Shown: piece after piece, positions 53,444 to 62,451 of the stretch | Layout: each line of letters starts with the position of its first letter | Numbering within the stretch: the stretch's first letter is position 1 | Source of the DNA: Roseibium sp. | GTDB taxonomy: Bacteria; Pseudomonadota; Alphaproteobacteria; Rhizobiales; Stappiaceae | Assembly (NCBI GenBank): GCA_017643925.1 | Contig: JAEPML010000001.1 | Coordinates: 124,001 to 188,000 of the forward strand | Direction: 5' to 3' | DNA length: 64,000 bases | Notes under the pieces: model-generated | Told to the model about the DNA's origin: nothing | Database searches by the model: none | What the model saw: only the letters and a program-made list of their open reading frames with translations | Translations under genes and position numbers: made by a program

Positions 53444-54907
53444 TCAGAATGCGGCTTCTACACCATCCATCTCGACATAGACGCTCTTGATCTGGCTGTA
53501 ATATTCAATCGCGGCGTGACCGTTTTCGCGGCCAATGCCGGACTTCTTGTAGCCGCCAAACGGCATTTCAATCGGTGTCAGATTGTAGGTGTTGATCCAG
53601 CAGGTGCCCGCCTGCAGCTGGTCGATCACACGATGGGCCCGCTGAATGTCCTTGGTGAACACACCTGCAGCGAGACCGAATTCCGTGTCGTTGGCACGTG
53701 CAATGACATCATTCTCGTCGTCAAAATCGAGCACGCTGAGGACGGGGCCGAAGATCTCCTCGCGGGCAATGCGCATGTCATCGGTAACGTTCGCAAATAC
53801 GGTTGGCTGTACAAAGTACCCGTCCGGCAGGCTGTCGACATTTGCGGTGCCGCCGCCGCAGACAAGCCGCGCGCCCTCGTCCTGCCCGACCTGCATGTAA
53901 TAAAGGACCTTGTCGAGCTGCTGCTTGGAGACGAGAGGCCCGATATTGGTGGCTTCGTCGAGCGGATCCCCGAGGACAGCGCTCGATGTGCGCTCCGCCA
54001 GACGCGCGACAAAGCGGTCCTTGATGGCAGAGTGAACAAAGACGCGCGTGCCGTTGGAACAGATCTGACCGGTAGAGTAGAAATTCGCATTGATCGCGGC
54101 CGAAATCGCGTTTTCGATGTCCGCATCGTCGAAGACGATCAGTGGTGATTTTCCACCAAGTTCCAGCGTTGTCTTCTTCAGATGCTCGCCGGCAAGGGCC
54201 GCGACCTTGGCACCGGTCGGGACCGATCCGGTCAGCGATACCTTGGAAATTGCAGGATGTGCGACCAGCTTGGCGCCGACGTCACCGAAACCCTGGATGA
54301 CGTTGAAAACGCCGTCCGGCAGGCCGGCCTCGGTGAGAGCTTCTGCAAGTTTCAAGGCACTGAGCGGCGTGACCTCCGACGGTTTGAAGATCATCGCATT
54401 GCCGCAGACGAGCGCTGGTGCTGCCTTCCAGCAGGCGATCTGGATCGGGTAGTTCCAGGCGCCGATACCGAAACAGATCCCGAGCGGTTCCCGCTTCGTG
54501 TAGGCAAAGGATCCACCAAGGTCGATGTGTTCGCCCGTCAGGGTGGCAGCAAGACCGCCATAATATTCCAGGCAATCGGCACCCGATGCGGCATCTGCGA
54601 TCAGGGTTTCCTGTAAGGGCTTGCCCGTATCCAGCGTCTCCAGAACGGAGAGGTCGTGGTTTCTCTCGCGCAAGATTTCGGCAGCTCTTCTCAGAACACG
54701 CCCACGCTCTGCCGGAGCCGTTGCAGCCCAGACCTTCTGGCCTTCCTTGGCCGTCCGGATTGCCTCGTCGATCACGGCATCGTCTGCCGAGCGGATCTGT
54801 GCGATCACTTCTCCGGTCGCCGGATACAGCGAATCGAAGGGCGTGCCGTCCTGGCTCTCCTGGTAGGTTCCACCGATATAGTGCGATGCTTGCGGTTGCG
54901 CACGCAT
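53444..54907 (-). CDS. betB: Betaine aldehyde dehydrogenase
   Basis: The protein has 487 residues and oxidises betaine aldehyde to glycine betaine with NAD(P). Landmarks are [19 protein letters not shown], the Glu in [12 protein letters not shown], the catalytic Cys in [13 protein letters not shown] and [17 protein letters not shown]. It is the last gene of betI-betA-betB and is followed by a terminator. Confidence 0.94.
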   Translation of the reverse strand: MRAQPQASHYIGGTYQESQDGTPFDSLYPATGEVIAQIRSADDAVIDEAIRTAKEGQKVWAATAPAERGRVLRRAAEILRERNHDLSVLETLDTGKPLQETLIADAASGADCLEYYGGLAATLTGEHIDLGGSFAYTKREPLGICFGIGAWNYPIQIACWKAAPALVCGNAMIFKPSEVTPLSALKLAEALTEAGLPDGVFNVIQGFGDVGAKLVAHPAISKVSLTGSVPTGAKVAALAGEHLKKTTLELGGKSPLIVFDDADIENAISAAINANFYSTGQICSNGTRVFVHSAIKDRFVARLAERTSSAVLGDPLDEATNIGPLVSKQQLDKVLYYMQVGQDEGARLVCGGGTANVDSLPDGYFVQPTVFANVTDDMRIAREEIFGPVLSVLDFDDENDVIARANDTEFGLAAGVFTKDIQRAHRVIDQLQAGTCWINTYNLTPIEMPFGGYKKSGIGRENGHAAIEYYSQIKSVYVEMDGVEAAF

Positions 54908-54963
54908 GGGATTGCTCCTGATATTGGGGCAGTGGGGCGCCCGACTGCCGAAATTCTCAAATA

Positions 54964-56622
54964 CTAGCGTTGACTGTTTTCCCAGTCAGGATGGATCCAG
55001 GGATCCAGATTGGAGGCGGGAAGCGGGTCCCTGCCCAGAATGTGGTCCGAGGCCTTTTCCCCGACCATGATCGACGGGGCGTTGAGATTGCCGTTGGTGA
55101 TCTGCGGGAAAATGGAGCTGTCGGCAACGCGCAAGCCGTCCACGCCAATGACCTTGCATTCCGGATCGACGACCGCCATCGGGTCCGCTGCATCACCCAT
55201 CCGGCAGGTTCCGCACGGATGATAGGCGCTTTCAACATGTTCCCGGATGAAATCGTTGAGTTCATCGTCGCTTTGCACCTGGTCTCCGGGCTGGATTTCC
55301 TTGCCTCGGTACTCGGAAAAAGCTTCCTGTCCGAAGATTTCCCGTGTCAGACGAATACAGGTTCGGAAGTCTTCCCAATCCTCTTCGTGCGACATGTAGT
55401 TGAAAAGGATCGACGGTTTTTGACGCGGGTCTTTCGAAGTCAGCTTGATATGACCGCGCGACTTGGAGCGCATCGGTCCGACATGGGCCTGGAAACCATG
55501 ACCTTCCGCTGCAGCCTGGCCATCATAGCGCACGGCAAAGGGGAGAAAGTGATACTGGATATCCGGGTATTTCACGCCTGCCTTCGAGCGAATGAAAGCA
55601 CAGCTTTCAAACTGGTTGGACGCGCCGAGACCCTGCTTGAAGAACAGCCATTGTGCGCCAATCAGCGCCTTTGAAACCAGGTTCCAGTGTTTGAACAGGG
55701 TTATTGGCTGGGTACAGGCCTGTTGCAGGTAGAGTTCCAGGTGATCCTGCAGGTTCGCTCCGACCCCGGGCCGGTCCGCGACGACGTCAATCCCGACCTC
55801 TTTCAGGTGTTCTGCCGGTCCGATGCCGGATTGCATCAGGATCTTGGGCGAGTTGATCGACGAGGCGGCAAGGATCACCTCGCGCGAGACCCTGGCTTCA
55901 CGCAGCTCTCCGCCAACCTCGAACTCGACACCGATTGCGCGGTTGTTTTCTATGAGAACCCGGTGCACCAGCGCGCCCTTGATCAGCTCGAGATTGCCAC
56001 GCTTCAGCGCAGGTTTCAGATAGGCATTTGCCGCCGACCATCGACGGCCCTTGTGGACCGTCATTTCCATGTCGCCGAAGCCTTCCTGGCGTTCGCCGTT
56101 GTAGTCGGCTGTCACACCATAACCGGCCTGCGAACCCGCCTGTTTAAAGGCATCAAACAACGGATTCCACTTGGTGCCGCGTTGTACGTGCAGCGGGCCT
56201 TCGGTGCCCCGCCAGCCAACCTGGCCATCGGGATTGGTTTCCATGCGCTTGTAATAGGGAAGAACGTGGCGGAAACCCCACCCTTTCGCGCCCATGTCCT
56301 CCCAGGTGTCGAAGTCACAGGCATGTCCGCGAACATAGACCATGCCGTTGATGGATGAGGAGCCGCCAACGACCTTGCCACGCGGGGTTGCCAGCCGGCG
56401 TCCGCCCAGGTGAGGCTCCGGCTCGCTTTCATAGCCCCAGTCATAGAGCTGCATGTTCATTGGATAGGACAGGGCGGCTGGCATCTGAATGAACGGACCG
56501 ACATCCGTTCCCCCGAACTCCAGGACCAGAACCTTGTTCTTGGGATCGGCAGAAAGTCGGGAAGCCATGGCACAGCCGGCAGAGCCCGCGCCAACGATAA
56601 TAAAATCGAACTCGTCGATCAT
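54964..56622 (-). CDS. betA: Choline dehydrogenase
   Basis: The protein has 552 residues of the GMC family and oxidises choline to betaine aldehyde with FAD. The N-terminal FAD motif is [17 protein letters not shown]. Other landmarks are [14 protein letters not shown] and [19 protein letters not shown]. The active-site His is in [13 protein letters not shown]. It lies between betI (21 bases) and betB (56 bases) on the minus strand. Confidence 0.94.
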   Translation of the reverse strand: MIDEFDFIIVGAGSAGCAMASRLSADPKNKVLVLEFGGTDVGPFIQMPAALSYPMNMQLYDWGYESEPEPHLGGRRLATPRGKVVGGSSSINGMVYVRGHACDFDTWEDMGAKGWGFRHVLPYYKRMETNPDGQVGWRGTEGPLHVQRGTKWNPLFDAFKQAGSQAGYGVTADYNGERQEGFGDMEMTVHKGRRWSAANAYLKPALKRGNLELIKGALVHRVLIENNRAIGVEFEVGGELREARVSREVILAASSINSPKILMQSGIGPAEHLKEVGIDVVADRPGVGANLQDHLELYLQQACTQPITLFKHWNLVSKALIGAQWLFFKQGLGASNQFESCAFIRSKAGVKYPDIQYHFLPFAVRYDGQAAAEGHGFQAHVGPMRSKSRGHIKLTSKDPRQKPSILFNYMSHEEDWEDFRTCIRLTREIFGQEAFSEYRGKEIQPGDQVQSDDELNDFIREHVESAYHPCGTCRMGDAADPMAVVDPECKVIGVDGLRVADSSIFPQITNGNLNAPSIMVGEKASDHILGRDPLPASNLDPWIHPDWENSQR

Positions 56623-56643
56623 CAGGGTCCTTGCTCCGGAATA

Positions 56644-57246
56644 TCAGCTTGTTGCTGCGCGCGCGCTATGGGCGGCGATTTGTGTTTCGACGTAATCCTC
56701 AACCATGGAGATCGCGGCGTTCCGATCCGTGGAAGCGTCGCTCAGAGCCTGCCGGATCCAGACGCCGTCAATCATTGAAGCGGTGCCTTCCGCTACACGC
56801 CTGGCGTCTTCTCGCGGGATGAAGGCACGCAGGTTGAAGGTGAGGTTTGAGGCCAGCCTGGCTGCATAAATGCGCAAGAGCCGGTTGTTGCTGTCTGTTG
56901 TACGGGACTGCACGTAAAAGGCCAGCCAGGCGGCAATCACGGCCGGCTGGAACTGATCATGTGCAAAGTTGCCGGCGATGATTGCGGAAATGCGCTCACG
57001 CGGCGTCGCCGCGTTCGAAAGGCCTTCCCGGATCGCCTTGCCCAATTCGGTGAGGAGGTGACGCATGGTGGCGGCCAAAAGCTGATCCTTGGAACCGAAA
57101 TAGTGATGCACCAAGCCGCCGGACACGCCGGCCCGCTTCGCAATCTGCGCCATGGTGATGTCACTGTAACCACGCTCGTGGATCGCATCGACCGTTGCGT
57201 GGATCAGACTGCGCCGCCGTTCCGCTTCCATTCCGACTTTGGGCAT
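56644..57246 (-). CDS. betI: Transcriptional repressor BetI
   Basis: The protein has 200 residues from the ATG at 57244-57246, which has GGGAGG six bases upstream. The TetR helix-turn-helix is MAQIAKRAGVSGGLVHHYF. The ligand domain of BetI type contains RLASNLTFNLRAFIP and ends with DGVWIRQALSD. In other bacteria BetI represses bet genes and releases on choline. It is the first gene of the minus-strand unit, facing choX. Confidence 0.93.
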   Translation of the reverse strand: MPKVGMEAERRRSLIHATVDAIHERGYSDITMAQIAKRAGVSGGLVHHYFGSKDQLLAATMRHLLTELGKAIREGLSNAATPRERISAIIAGNFAHDQFQPAVIAAWLAFYVQSRTTDSNNRLLRIYAARLASNLTFNLRAFIPREDARRVAEGTASMIDGVWIRQALSDASTDRNAAISMVEDYVETQIAAHSARAATS

Positions 57247-57281
57247 CAATGACCTCCCGTTATGCAGTATTTTTAATTTTA

Positions 57282-57300
57282 ATTGATCAATCAATCAATG
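57282..57300. promoter_or_regulatory. Putative BetI operator
   Basis: ATTGATCAATCAATCAATG holds the palindrome ATTGATCAAT and four successive TTGA/TCAA units. It is in the 194-base divergent gap, 36 bases before the betI start, where a TetR-type repressor would control betIAB and perhaps choX. Confidence 0.5.
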
Positions 57301-57440
57301 AAAACTTGCAAATTCTTTCAAGTGATGTTTGGATCACCTTCAGGCAGGCTGCTATTGGAGGACATGGCGAGCTCAAGAAGCTGCGGGGAGTGCGGCTTCG
57401 TGCAAAGAAATAAAAATCACTTTCCGAAGGAGACACAATC

Positions 57441-58385
57441 ATGAAAGTTGCAGCGAAACTCGCTGGAGGTCTGGCCCTTGGTCTGATGCTCACCGGAACC
57501 GCGCTTGCAAGTGAACCGGACAGCTGCAAGACCGTTCGCTTCTCAGATGTCGGTTGGACGGATATTACTGCAACCACGGCCGCCACATCGGTGGTGCTTG
57601 AAGCGCTCGGCTACGAGCCGGAAGTCAAGATCCTCTCCGTTCCGGTGACTTATGCTTCCCTGAAAAACAAGGACATTGATATCTTCCTCGGCAACTGGAT
57701 GCCGACCATGGAAGGTGACATCAAGGCGTATCGGGAAGATGGTTCGGTTGAAACCGTCCGTGCCAATCTTGAAGGAGCGAAATATACGCTCGCCGTGCCG
57801 AAATACACTTTCGACAAGGGGCTCAAGTCTTTCCAGGATATCGCGAAGTTCCGCGACGACCTTGATGGCAAGATCTACGGCATCGAGCCGGGCAACGACG
57901 GCAACCGCCTCATCATCGGCATGATCGACCAGAACCAGTTTGGTCTGGAAGGCTTTGAAGTGGTTGAGTCCTCCGAACAGGGCATGCTCGCTCAGGTCGC
58001 CCGCGCCAACCGCCGCGAGGCTGACATTGTCTTCCTCGGTTGGGAGCCGCATCCGATGAATGCCAACTTCGAGATGGCCTATCTTGAAGGTGGTGATGAC
58101 GTTTTCGGGCCGAACTTTGGTGGCGCAACCGTCTATACCAATGTCCGCGCAGGCTATGTTCAGGAATGCCCGAATGTCGGCAAGCTTCTGGAGAACCTGG
58201 AATTCTCGCTGGCCATGGAAAACGAGATCATGGGCGCGATCCTGATCGACGGTGAAGACCCCAACAAGGCTGCCGCTGCATGGCTGAAAGAACATCCGGC
58301 GACCTTCGAAAACTGGCTCGTCGGCGTAAAAACCGTTGATGGCGGTGATTCCTTCGCAGCCGTAAAAGGTGCTCTCGGCCTCTAA
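57441..58385 (+). CDS. choX: Choline ABC transporter substrate-binding protein
   Basis: The protein has 314 residues with signal peptide (LAGGLALGLMLTGTALA). It is an OpuAC-type binding fold. Candidate aromatic-cage residues occur where expected for choline-binding ChoX: Trp in VGWTDI, Trp in GNWMPTME, Tyr in KYTLAVP and Trp in LGWEPHPMN. AAGGAGA lies 9 bases before the ATG. It is divergent from betI and followed by a terminator before choW. Confidence 0.93.
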   Translation: MKVAAKLAGGLALGLMLTGTALASEPDSCKTVRFSDVGWTDITATTAATSVVLEALGYEPEVKILSVPVTYASLKNKDIDIFLGNWMPTMEGDIKAYREDGSVETVRANLEGAKYTLAVPKYTFDKGLKSFQDIAKFRDDLDGKIYGIEPGNDGNRLIIGMIDQNQFGLEGFEVVESSEQGMLAQVARANRREADIVFLGWEPHPMNANFEMAYLEGGDDVFGPNFGGATVYTNVRAGYVQECPNVGKLLENLEFSLAMENEIMGAILIDGEDPNKAAAAWLKEHPATFENWLVGVKTVDGGDSFAAVKGALGL

Positions 58386-58398
58386 GGTCTGGTCATCG

Positions 58399-58425
58399 AA
58401 AGTGCCGGCATTCGCCGGCACTTTT
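58399..58425 (+). terminator. Intra-operon terminator between choX and choW
   Basis: AAAGTGCCGGC pairs with GCCGGCACTTT over a four-base loop and runs into TTTTC. It would let choX be expressed above choWV, a usual pattern for binding-protein genes. Confidence 0.8.
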
Positions 58426-58508
58426 CTGTTCTGCTCCGGGAACTTTCTGGTCTGACTTCATATCCTTGCGTGCTGGTCGTGTTCCGCCCGACATCCTGTC
58501 GAACGAAC

Positions 58509-58592
58509 GCTGCACCCGGGAATTGATTTCGGTGTGCCGGATGTAGTCCTGCTGCACCCGGGAATTGATTTCGGTGTGCCGGATGTAGTCCT
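58509..58592. repeat. Perfect 42-bp tandem duplication
   Basis: Positions 58509-58550 and 58551-58592 are identical, 42 bases each. The unit begins GCTGCACCCGGG and ends GGATGTAGTCCT. It lies in the 259-base gap between choX and choW, after the terminator. I find no third copy in the window. Confidence 0.9.
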
Positions 58593-58644
58593 ATTGGAGC
58601 ATGCGGAAACATCTGCAGGCATAGTTTAAGATGGGGGCGGCGGG

Positions 58645-59487
58645 TTGGACTGGCTCACAGATCACAAATTGCCTATCGGACGCTGGGCAAAGAACTTCGT
58701 CGATTGGCTCACGGACAACGCCCTTTGGGTGTTTGACGGGATTTCGCTTTTTCTCGAGACATTGATTGACGGCATCCTTTGGTTGCTTCAGGCGCCAAAT
58801 CCCCTGGTGGTCGTCGCAATCGCCGCAGGCATCGGCTACGCGGTTCACAGAACAATCGCCTTTACCGTGTTTGTTGCGGTTGCTCTCTTGCTGATTATCA
58901 ATCAGGGCTATTGGGAAGAGACAACAGAGACACTGGCGCTCGTGATCGCAGCGTCGGTGGTCTGCATGGCTGTCGGGGTGCCCGTGGGTGTTCTTGGGGC
59001 ACACAATCCCCGTTTTTACGCTGCCATCCGGCCCGTGCTTGACCTGATGCAGACCATCCCGACATTCGTCTATCTGATCCCGGCCCTGATCCTTTTTGGC
59101 CTCGGCATGGTCCCCGGACTGATTGCAACGGTGATCTTTGCCATACCTGCCCCGATCAGGCTTACCCAGCTCGGCGTTTCCTCAACGCCGACCGCCTTGC
59201 TGGAGGCGGGTCAGGCCTTTGGGGCCACGAAACGGCAACTGCTCTGGAAAATCGAATTGCCATACGCCCTGCCGCAGATCATGGCCGGGCTGACCCAGAC
59301 CATCATGCTGTCATTGTCCATGGTGGTGATTGCTGCACTGGTCGGCGCGGATGGTCTCGGCGTTCCCACATTGCGGGCGCTGAACACTGTCAACATTGCG
59401 CAAGGGTTTGAAGTCGGCGTCTGCATTGTTCTGATCGCCATTGTTCTGGACAGGTTCTTCCGCAAGGAAGAAGGAGGCAAGCGATGA
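58645..59487 (+). CDS. choW: Choline ABC transporter permease
   Basis: The protein has 280 residues with a TTG start preceded by a GGGGGCGG stretch. The OpuAB/ProW-type permease shows PVLDLMQTIPTFVYLIPAL, the EAA loop LEAGQAFGATKRQLLWKIEL and PQIMAGLTQTIMLSLSMVVIAALVG. It forms the membrane channel with ChoV. Its stop overlaps the choV start by four bases. Confidence 0.92.
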   Translation: MDWLTDHKLPIGRWAKNFVDWLTDNALWVFDGISLFLETLIDGILWLLQAPNPLVVVAIAAGIGYAVHRTIAFTVFVAVALLLIINQGYWEETTETLALVIAASVVCMAVGVPVGVLGAHNPRFYAAIRPVLDLMQTIPTFVYLIPALILFGLGMVPGLIATVIFAIPAPIRLTQLGVSSTPTALLEAGQAFGATKRQLLWKIELPYALPQIMAGLTQTIMLSLSMVVIAALVGADGLGVPTLRALNTVNIAQGFEVGVCIVLIAIVLDRFFRKEEGGKR

Positions 59488-60521
59488 CCGACAGGCAACC
59501 GATTGTTTCCTTCAAGGATGTCGATATCGTTTTTGGAACCAATCCAAGGGCGGCACTGCCGCTCATGGATGCGGGCAAGACACGGCAGGAAATCCAGGCG
59601 GAAACCGGACAGATCCTTGGTGTCGCCGGGGCGACGCTGGACATTCATGAGGGCGAAGTTCTCGTCCTGATGGGGCTCTCCGGTTCCGGCAAGTCGACGC
59701 TTCTGCGCGCCGTGAACGGGCTCAATCCGGTAATCCGGGGCGAAGTCCAGGTTCATGACGGCAACCGGTACGTCAATCCGGAAACCTGTTCGGAAGACGA
59801 ACTTCGGCAACTGCGCCGGCACCGGATCGCCATGGTGTTCCAGCAATTCGGCCTGCTGCCCTGGCGAACGGTTGCCGAGAATGTCGGATTCGGACTTGAG
59901 CTTGCCGGCATGAGCCAGAAAGAACGCGCTGCCAAAGTCGATGAGCAGCTGAAGCTGGTCGGCCTGACAAGCTGGGGTGAAAAACAGGTGCATGAGCTGT
60001 CCGGCGGTATGCAGCAGCGTGTCGGGCTTGCCCGGGCGTTTGCAACGGATGCCCCGATCCTGCTCATGGACGAACCGTTCTCGGCGCTCGACCCGTTGAT
60101 CCGCGACAAGTTGCAGGATGAGCTTCTGGACCTTCAAAAGGAACTGAACCGCACCATCATCTTCGTCAGCCATGATCTGGACGAGGCCGCAAAGATCGGC
60201 TCCCGGATTGCGATCATGGAGGGTGGACGGGTAATCCAGCTTGGCACTCCCCAGGAGATCGTCAAGAACCCGGCAGATGACTACGTGGCCGATTTCGTCA
60301 GCCACATGAACCCGCTGAACGTGTTGCGTGCCCGGGATATCATGGTGCCCCCGGGCAGCCTGCCGGGCTCGCTTGCGAGCGCTCTGACCTGCGAGGCCAG
60401 CACACCGATCCGGGAGGTGGCAAAACTGAAGAAAACCAGCACGGAACCGGTCGTGGTTCAAAGCGACGGTGCGATTGTCGGCGTAATCGGCGAGAACGAG
60501 CTGCTGGATTGCATGCTCTAG
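59484..60521 (+). CDS. choV: Choline ABC transporter ATP-binding protein
   Basis: The protein has 345 residues. Walker A is GLSGSGKST near residue 69, the signature is LSGGMQQRVGLARA and Walker B is ILLMDEPFSALDP. The N-terminal extension (RQEIQAETGQILGVA) is typical of the ProV/ChoV branch. The tail of about 70 residues may be a reduced CBS-like part (VVVQSDGAIVGVIGENELL). It is overlapped by choW and convergent with the small membrane-protein gene. Confidence 0.93.
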   Translation: MTDRQPIVSFKDVDIVFGTNPRAALPLMDAGKTRQEIQAETGQILGVAGATLDIHEGEVLVLMGLSGSGKSTLLRAVNGLNPVIRGEVQVHDGNRYVNPETCSEDELRQLRRHRIAMVFQQFGLLPWRTVAENVGFGLELAGMSQKERAAKVDEQLKLVGLTSWGEKQVHELSGGMQQRVGLARAFATDAPILLMDEPFSALDPLIRDKLQDELLDLQKELNRTIIFVSHDLDEAAKIGSRIAIMEGGRVIQLGTPQEIVKNPADDYVADFVSHMNPLNVLRARDIMVPPGSLPGSLASALTCEASTPIREVAKLKKTSTEPVVVQSDGAIVGVIGENELLDCML

Positions 60522-60550
60522 AGTCTTCTTCCCGAATTTACCTGCAAACC

Positions 60551-60575
60551 AAAAACGGGGCCATTTGGCCCCGTT
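60551..60575 (-). terminator. Hairpin terminator between choV and the membrane-protein gene
   Basis: AACGGGGCC pairs perfectly with GGCCCCGTT around a four-base loop. The T-run (TTTTTGG) is on the minus strand, so it best fits the gene at 60620-61015; it may also stop choV transcripts from the other side. Confidence 0.7.
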
Positions 60576-60619
60576 ATCCAGAAATCCTGCGTGCCCGGGA
60601 TATCGGGGAATAGTCCGGT

Positions 60620-61015
60620 TCAGTCAGAATCCCCGCAGGAATCCCCGCCAGAGAAATCTGAAGAGGTTTGATGGCAAAAGTCGTCTTGGCTTGACGATGT
60701 CTCATCTCCACTGCCGAAGCTGAAGGAGAAGTAGGAGCCACCTTCCTCATCTCCACCGAACGGGCCGTCACCATTAAAAAACCAAAGAAACGGTGCCATT
60801 GCCAACACATAACCGGCCGTGAGCGCAATCAGTGTCGTGTGCAGAGCGTCCGTCAGTGCAACCTCGAACAAAATGAACAAGAAAACGCCGATTGGAGCAA
60901 ACACCAGAATTCGAAACAAGTTGCCGCGAAAACTGCCATTTTTGATTTCGGTTCGATAAGTGCTCAGCAGCGCTTTGTAGGTTTTCAAGAATTTGGCTCC
61001 CCAAACAAAATGCAA
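60620..61015 (-). CDS. Small membrane protein with Ser/Asp/Gly-rich tail, unknown
   Basis: The protein has 131 residues. It has two hydrophobic segments (ILVFAPIGVFLFILF and LIALTAGYVLAMAPFLWFF) and a basic N-terminus. The last 45 residues are acidic and Ser/Gly/Phe rich, with two Cys (GDEEGGSYFSFSFGSG and FSGGDSCGDSD). I do not recognise the family. It is a single-gene unit flanked by GGGGCC-type hairpins on both sides. Confidence 0.6.
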   Translation of the reverse strand: MHFVWGAKFLKTYKALLSTYRTEIKNGSFRGNLFRILVFAPIGVFLFILFEVALTDALHTTLIALTAGYVLAMAPFLWFFNGDGPFGGDEEGGSYFSFSFGSGDETSSSQDDFCHQTSSDFSGGDSCGDSD

Positions 61016-61155
61016 AAGTTGCAGGTCTTTATTGTGACCCGTTTAAGGGGAACGGCAACCAGGTTCCAATTGCCGAGGTAGTCATTTTCACGGGGCAAAC
61101 AAAGCGGGCCATTTGGCCCCGTCAGACTGCTGACAAAGCCAAATCAAGTTGTGCC

Positions 61156-61176
61156 GTCCCGGCCTTGAGCCGGGAC
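61156..61176. repeat. REP-like palindrome
   Basis: GTCCCGGC and GCCGGGAC form perfect arms around CTTGA. Similar short palindromes (CCCGGC-N-GCCGGG) are common dispersed repeats in alphaproteobacterial genomes; this is from memory, not a search. It lies in the 355-base gap 61016-61370, which also holds a related GGGCC-ATTT-GGCCC hairpin at 61106-61118 and no gene. Confidence 0.5.
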
Positions 61177-61286
61177 CTGACTTGGTCAATCGGATTCACT
61201 GACATCCATGTTGGGAAGATAAATACAGGGGGGGCTGGATCAGCGTTTCACTTCGTCCGGGACGGAACGCGAAGGTTTTTCAACCA

Positions 61287-61312
61287 AAAACGGGGCCGAC
61301 TGGCCCCGTTTT
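61287..61312 (-). terminator. Bidirectional terminator after second cold-shock gene
   Basis: AAAACGGGGCC pairs perfectly with GGCCCCGTTTT (11 bp, loop GACT). T-runs occur at both ends. It sits 58 bases beyond the stop of the cold-shock gene at 61371. Confidence 0.8.
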
Positions 61313-61370
61313 CATTCTTGTTCAAAGTGCTGGCCGGCTTTTGGCCGTGCGCATGATTTTTGACGTCAGC

Positions 61371-61583
61371 TCAGAGAAGCTCGAGCTGTGCAGCCTGTTT
61401 GCCGCGGCCGCGACGGTCGTCTTCCGGCACGAAGGAGATTTTGGCGCCTTCGACCGGCGTTCCGATGCCGGCCTGTTCGAAAGCGGTGATGTGGACGAAC
61501 ACGTCCTTGCCACCGTTTTCCGGCGTGATGAAGCCGAACCCGCGGTCGTGATTGAAGAACTTGATTGTACCGTTCTCGCGCAT
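61371..61583 (-). CDS. CspA-family cold-shock protein (second copy)
   Basis: The protein has 70 residues. A single cold-shock domain has GTIKFFNHDRGFGFITPENG and KDVFVHITAFEQAG. It is diverged from the copy at 21015, with a more basic C-terminus (DDRRGRGKQAA). It likely acts as an RNA chaperone. It is a monocistronic gene with a terminator. The upstream spacer to BA14K (61584-61960, 377 bases) holds its promoter and leader and a CRP-type palindrome. Confidence 0.94.
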   Translation of the reverse strand: MRENGTIKFFNHDRGFGFITPENGGKDVFVHITAFEQAGIGTPVEGAKISFVPEDDRRGRGKQAAQLELL

Positions 61584-61861
61584 GGAGAAACCTTTCCGTC
61601 AGTTGGATGCGCATTTCCGTTGCCGGAAATCCGCGGAAAAACGAGAAGTCAATTAGAAACGGAAAGCTTGGGTATTCAGAGCGGCGCTTAATGGAGCAGC
61701 CGCCGAAGTCTTCAGTCTCACCGGGTCTACGTCATGTCCCGTACGGCGCGTTTCGCACCGATGCGAGATAATGTAGGTCCCGTTCCTGAGCCCGGCAAGT
61801 GAAAGATTTTTGAGAAAATCACTTAGCGTCAAAAACAGGCAAAAAATGGTAAAACGCAACC

Positions 61862-61879
61862 CTGTGACCCGGGTCACAG
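61862..61879. promoter_or_regulatory. CRP-type palindrome upstream of BA14K gene
   Basis: CTGTGACCCGGGTCACAG is a perfect 18-base palindrome and contains TGTGA-N6-TCACA, the CRP consensus. Its centre is about 90 bases before the BA14K start and about 290 bases before the cold-shock gene on the other strand. The regulator that binds it is inferred only. Confidence 0.5.
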
Positions 61880-61960
61880 AGGCTTTCGGTTCTGATGGCT
61901 AGGTTGTCTTCATGAAGTTGAGGCAACGAGCACCGCCTCAGAGCTAGAAGGAACAAAGAC

Positions 61961-62302
61961 ATGTTCAGGAAAGTCGCAAATACCTCCGTCGCACTGGCAC
62001 TTGTCGCTGGTGCTGCCTTGACCGTACCGACACAATCCGCGAAAGCCGCTGAAGGCTGGCAGGTCGGCGTCGGCATTGCCGGTGGTCTGGCCGCAGGCGC
62101 GATCCTCGGATCGGCATTGTCCCAGCCGCGCTACCACGCACCGCCGCCTGTCTATTATCCGGCACCGGCTCCGGTCGTTGTCTACCGTCCGGCTCCGTGG
62201 TCCCCGGCCTGGTACAACTACTGCAGCCGCAAATACCGTTCGTTCAATCCGAACACCGGCTATTTCCTGGCCTATTCCGGTCAGTACAAGTTCTGCCGCT
62301 GA
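61961..62302 (+). CDS. BA14K-family exported protein
   Basis: The protein has 113 residues. A signal peptide (TSVALALVAGAALTVPTQSAKA) leads to a Gly/Ala segment, then a Pro/Tyr-rich linker (PPPVYYPAPAPVVVYRPAPW), then the BA14K core with Cys in YNYCSRKYRSFNPNTGYF and a closing KFCR. The Brucella 14-kDa antigen of this family has lectin-like and cell-envelope roles. GAAGGA precedes the ATG. It is monocistronic with a terminator. Confidence 0.86.
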   Translation: MFRKVANTSVALALVAGAALTVPTQSAKAAEGWQVGVGIAGGLAAGAILGSALSQPRYHAPPPVYYPAPAPVVVYRPAPWSPAWYNYCSRKYRSFNPNTGYFLAYSGQYKFCR

Positions 62303-62400
62303 TATCGCGCTCTGTGAGCGCACAAGGATCGGACTGAAGACACCACTTCGCCGTCCGTTCTCGCCGGGGTGCAAGCAGCCCTGAAATGGGTCAATCCGGC

Positions 62401-62444
62401 AACTCTCTGCAAGGTATCCTCCCCGCCTTGCAGGGAGTTTTTTG
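62401..62444 (+). terminator. Rho-independent terminator after BA14K gene
   Basis: AACTC-T-CTGCAAGG pairs with CCTTGCAG-G-GAGTT, followed by TTTTTTG on the plus strand. It lies about 100 bases beyond the BA14K stop. Confidence 0.8.
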
Positions 62445-62451
62445 TTTGGTT

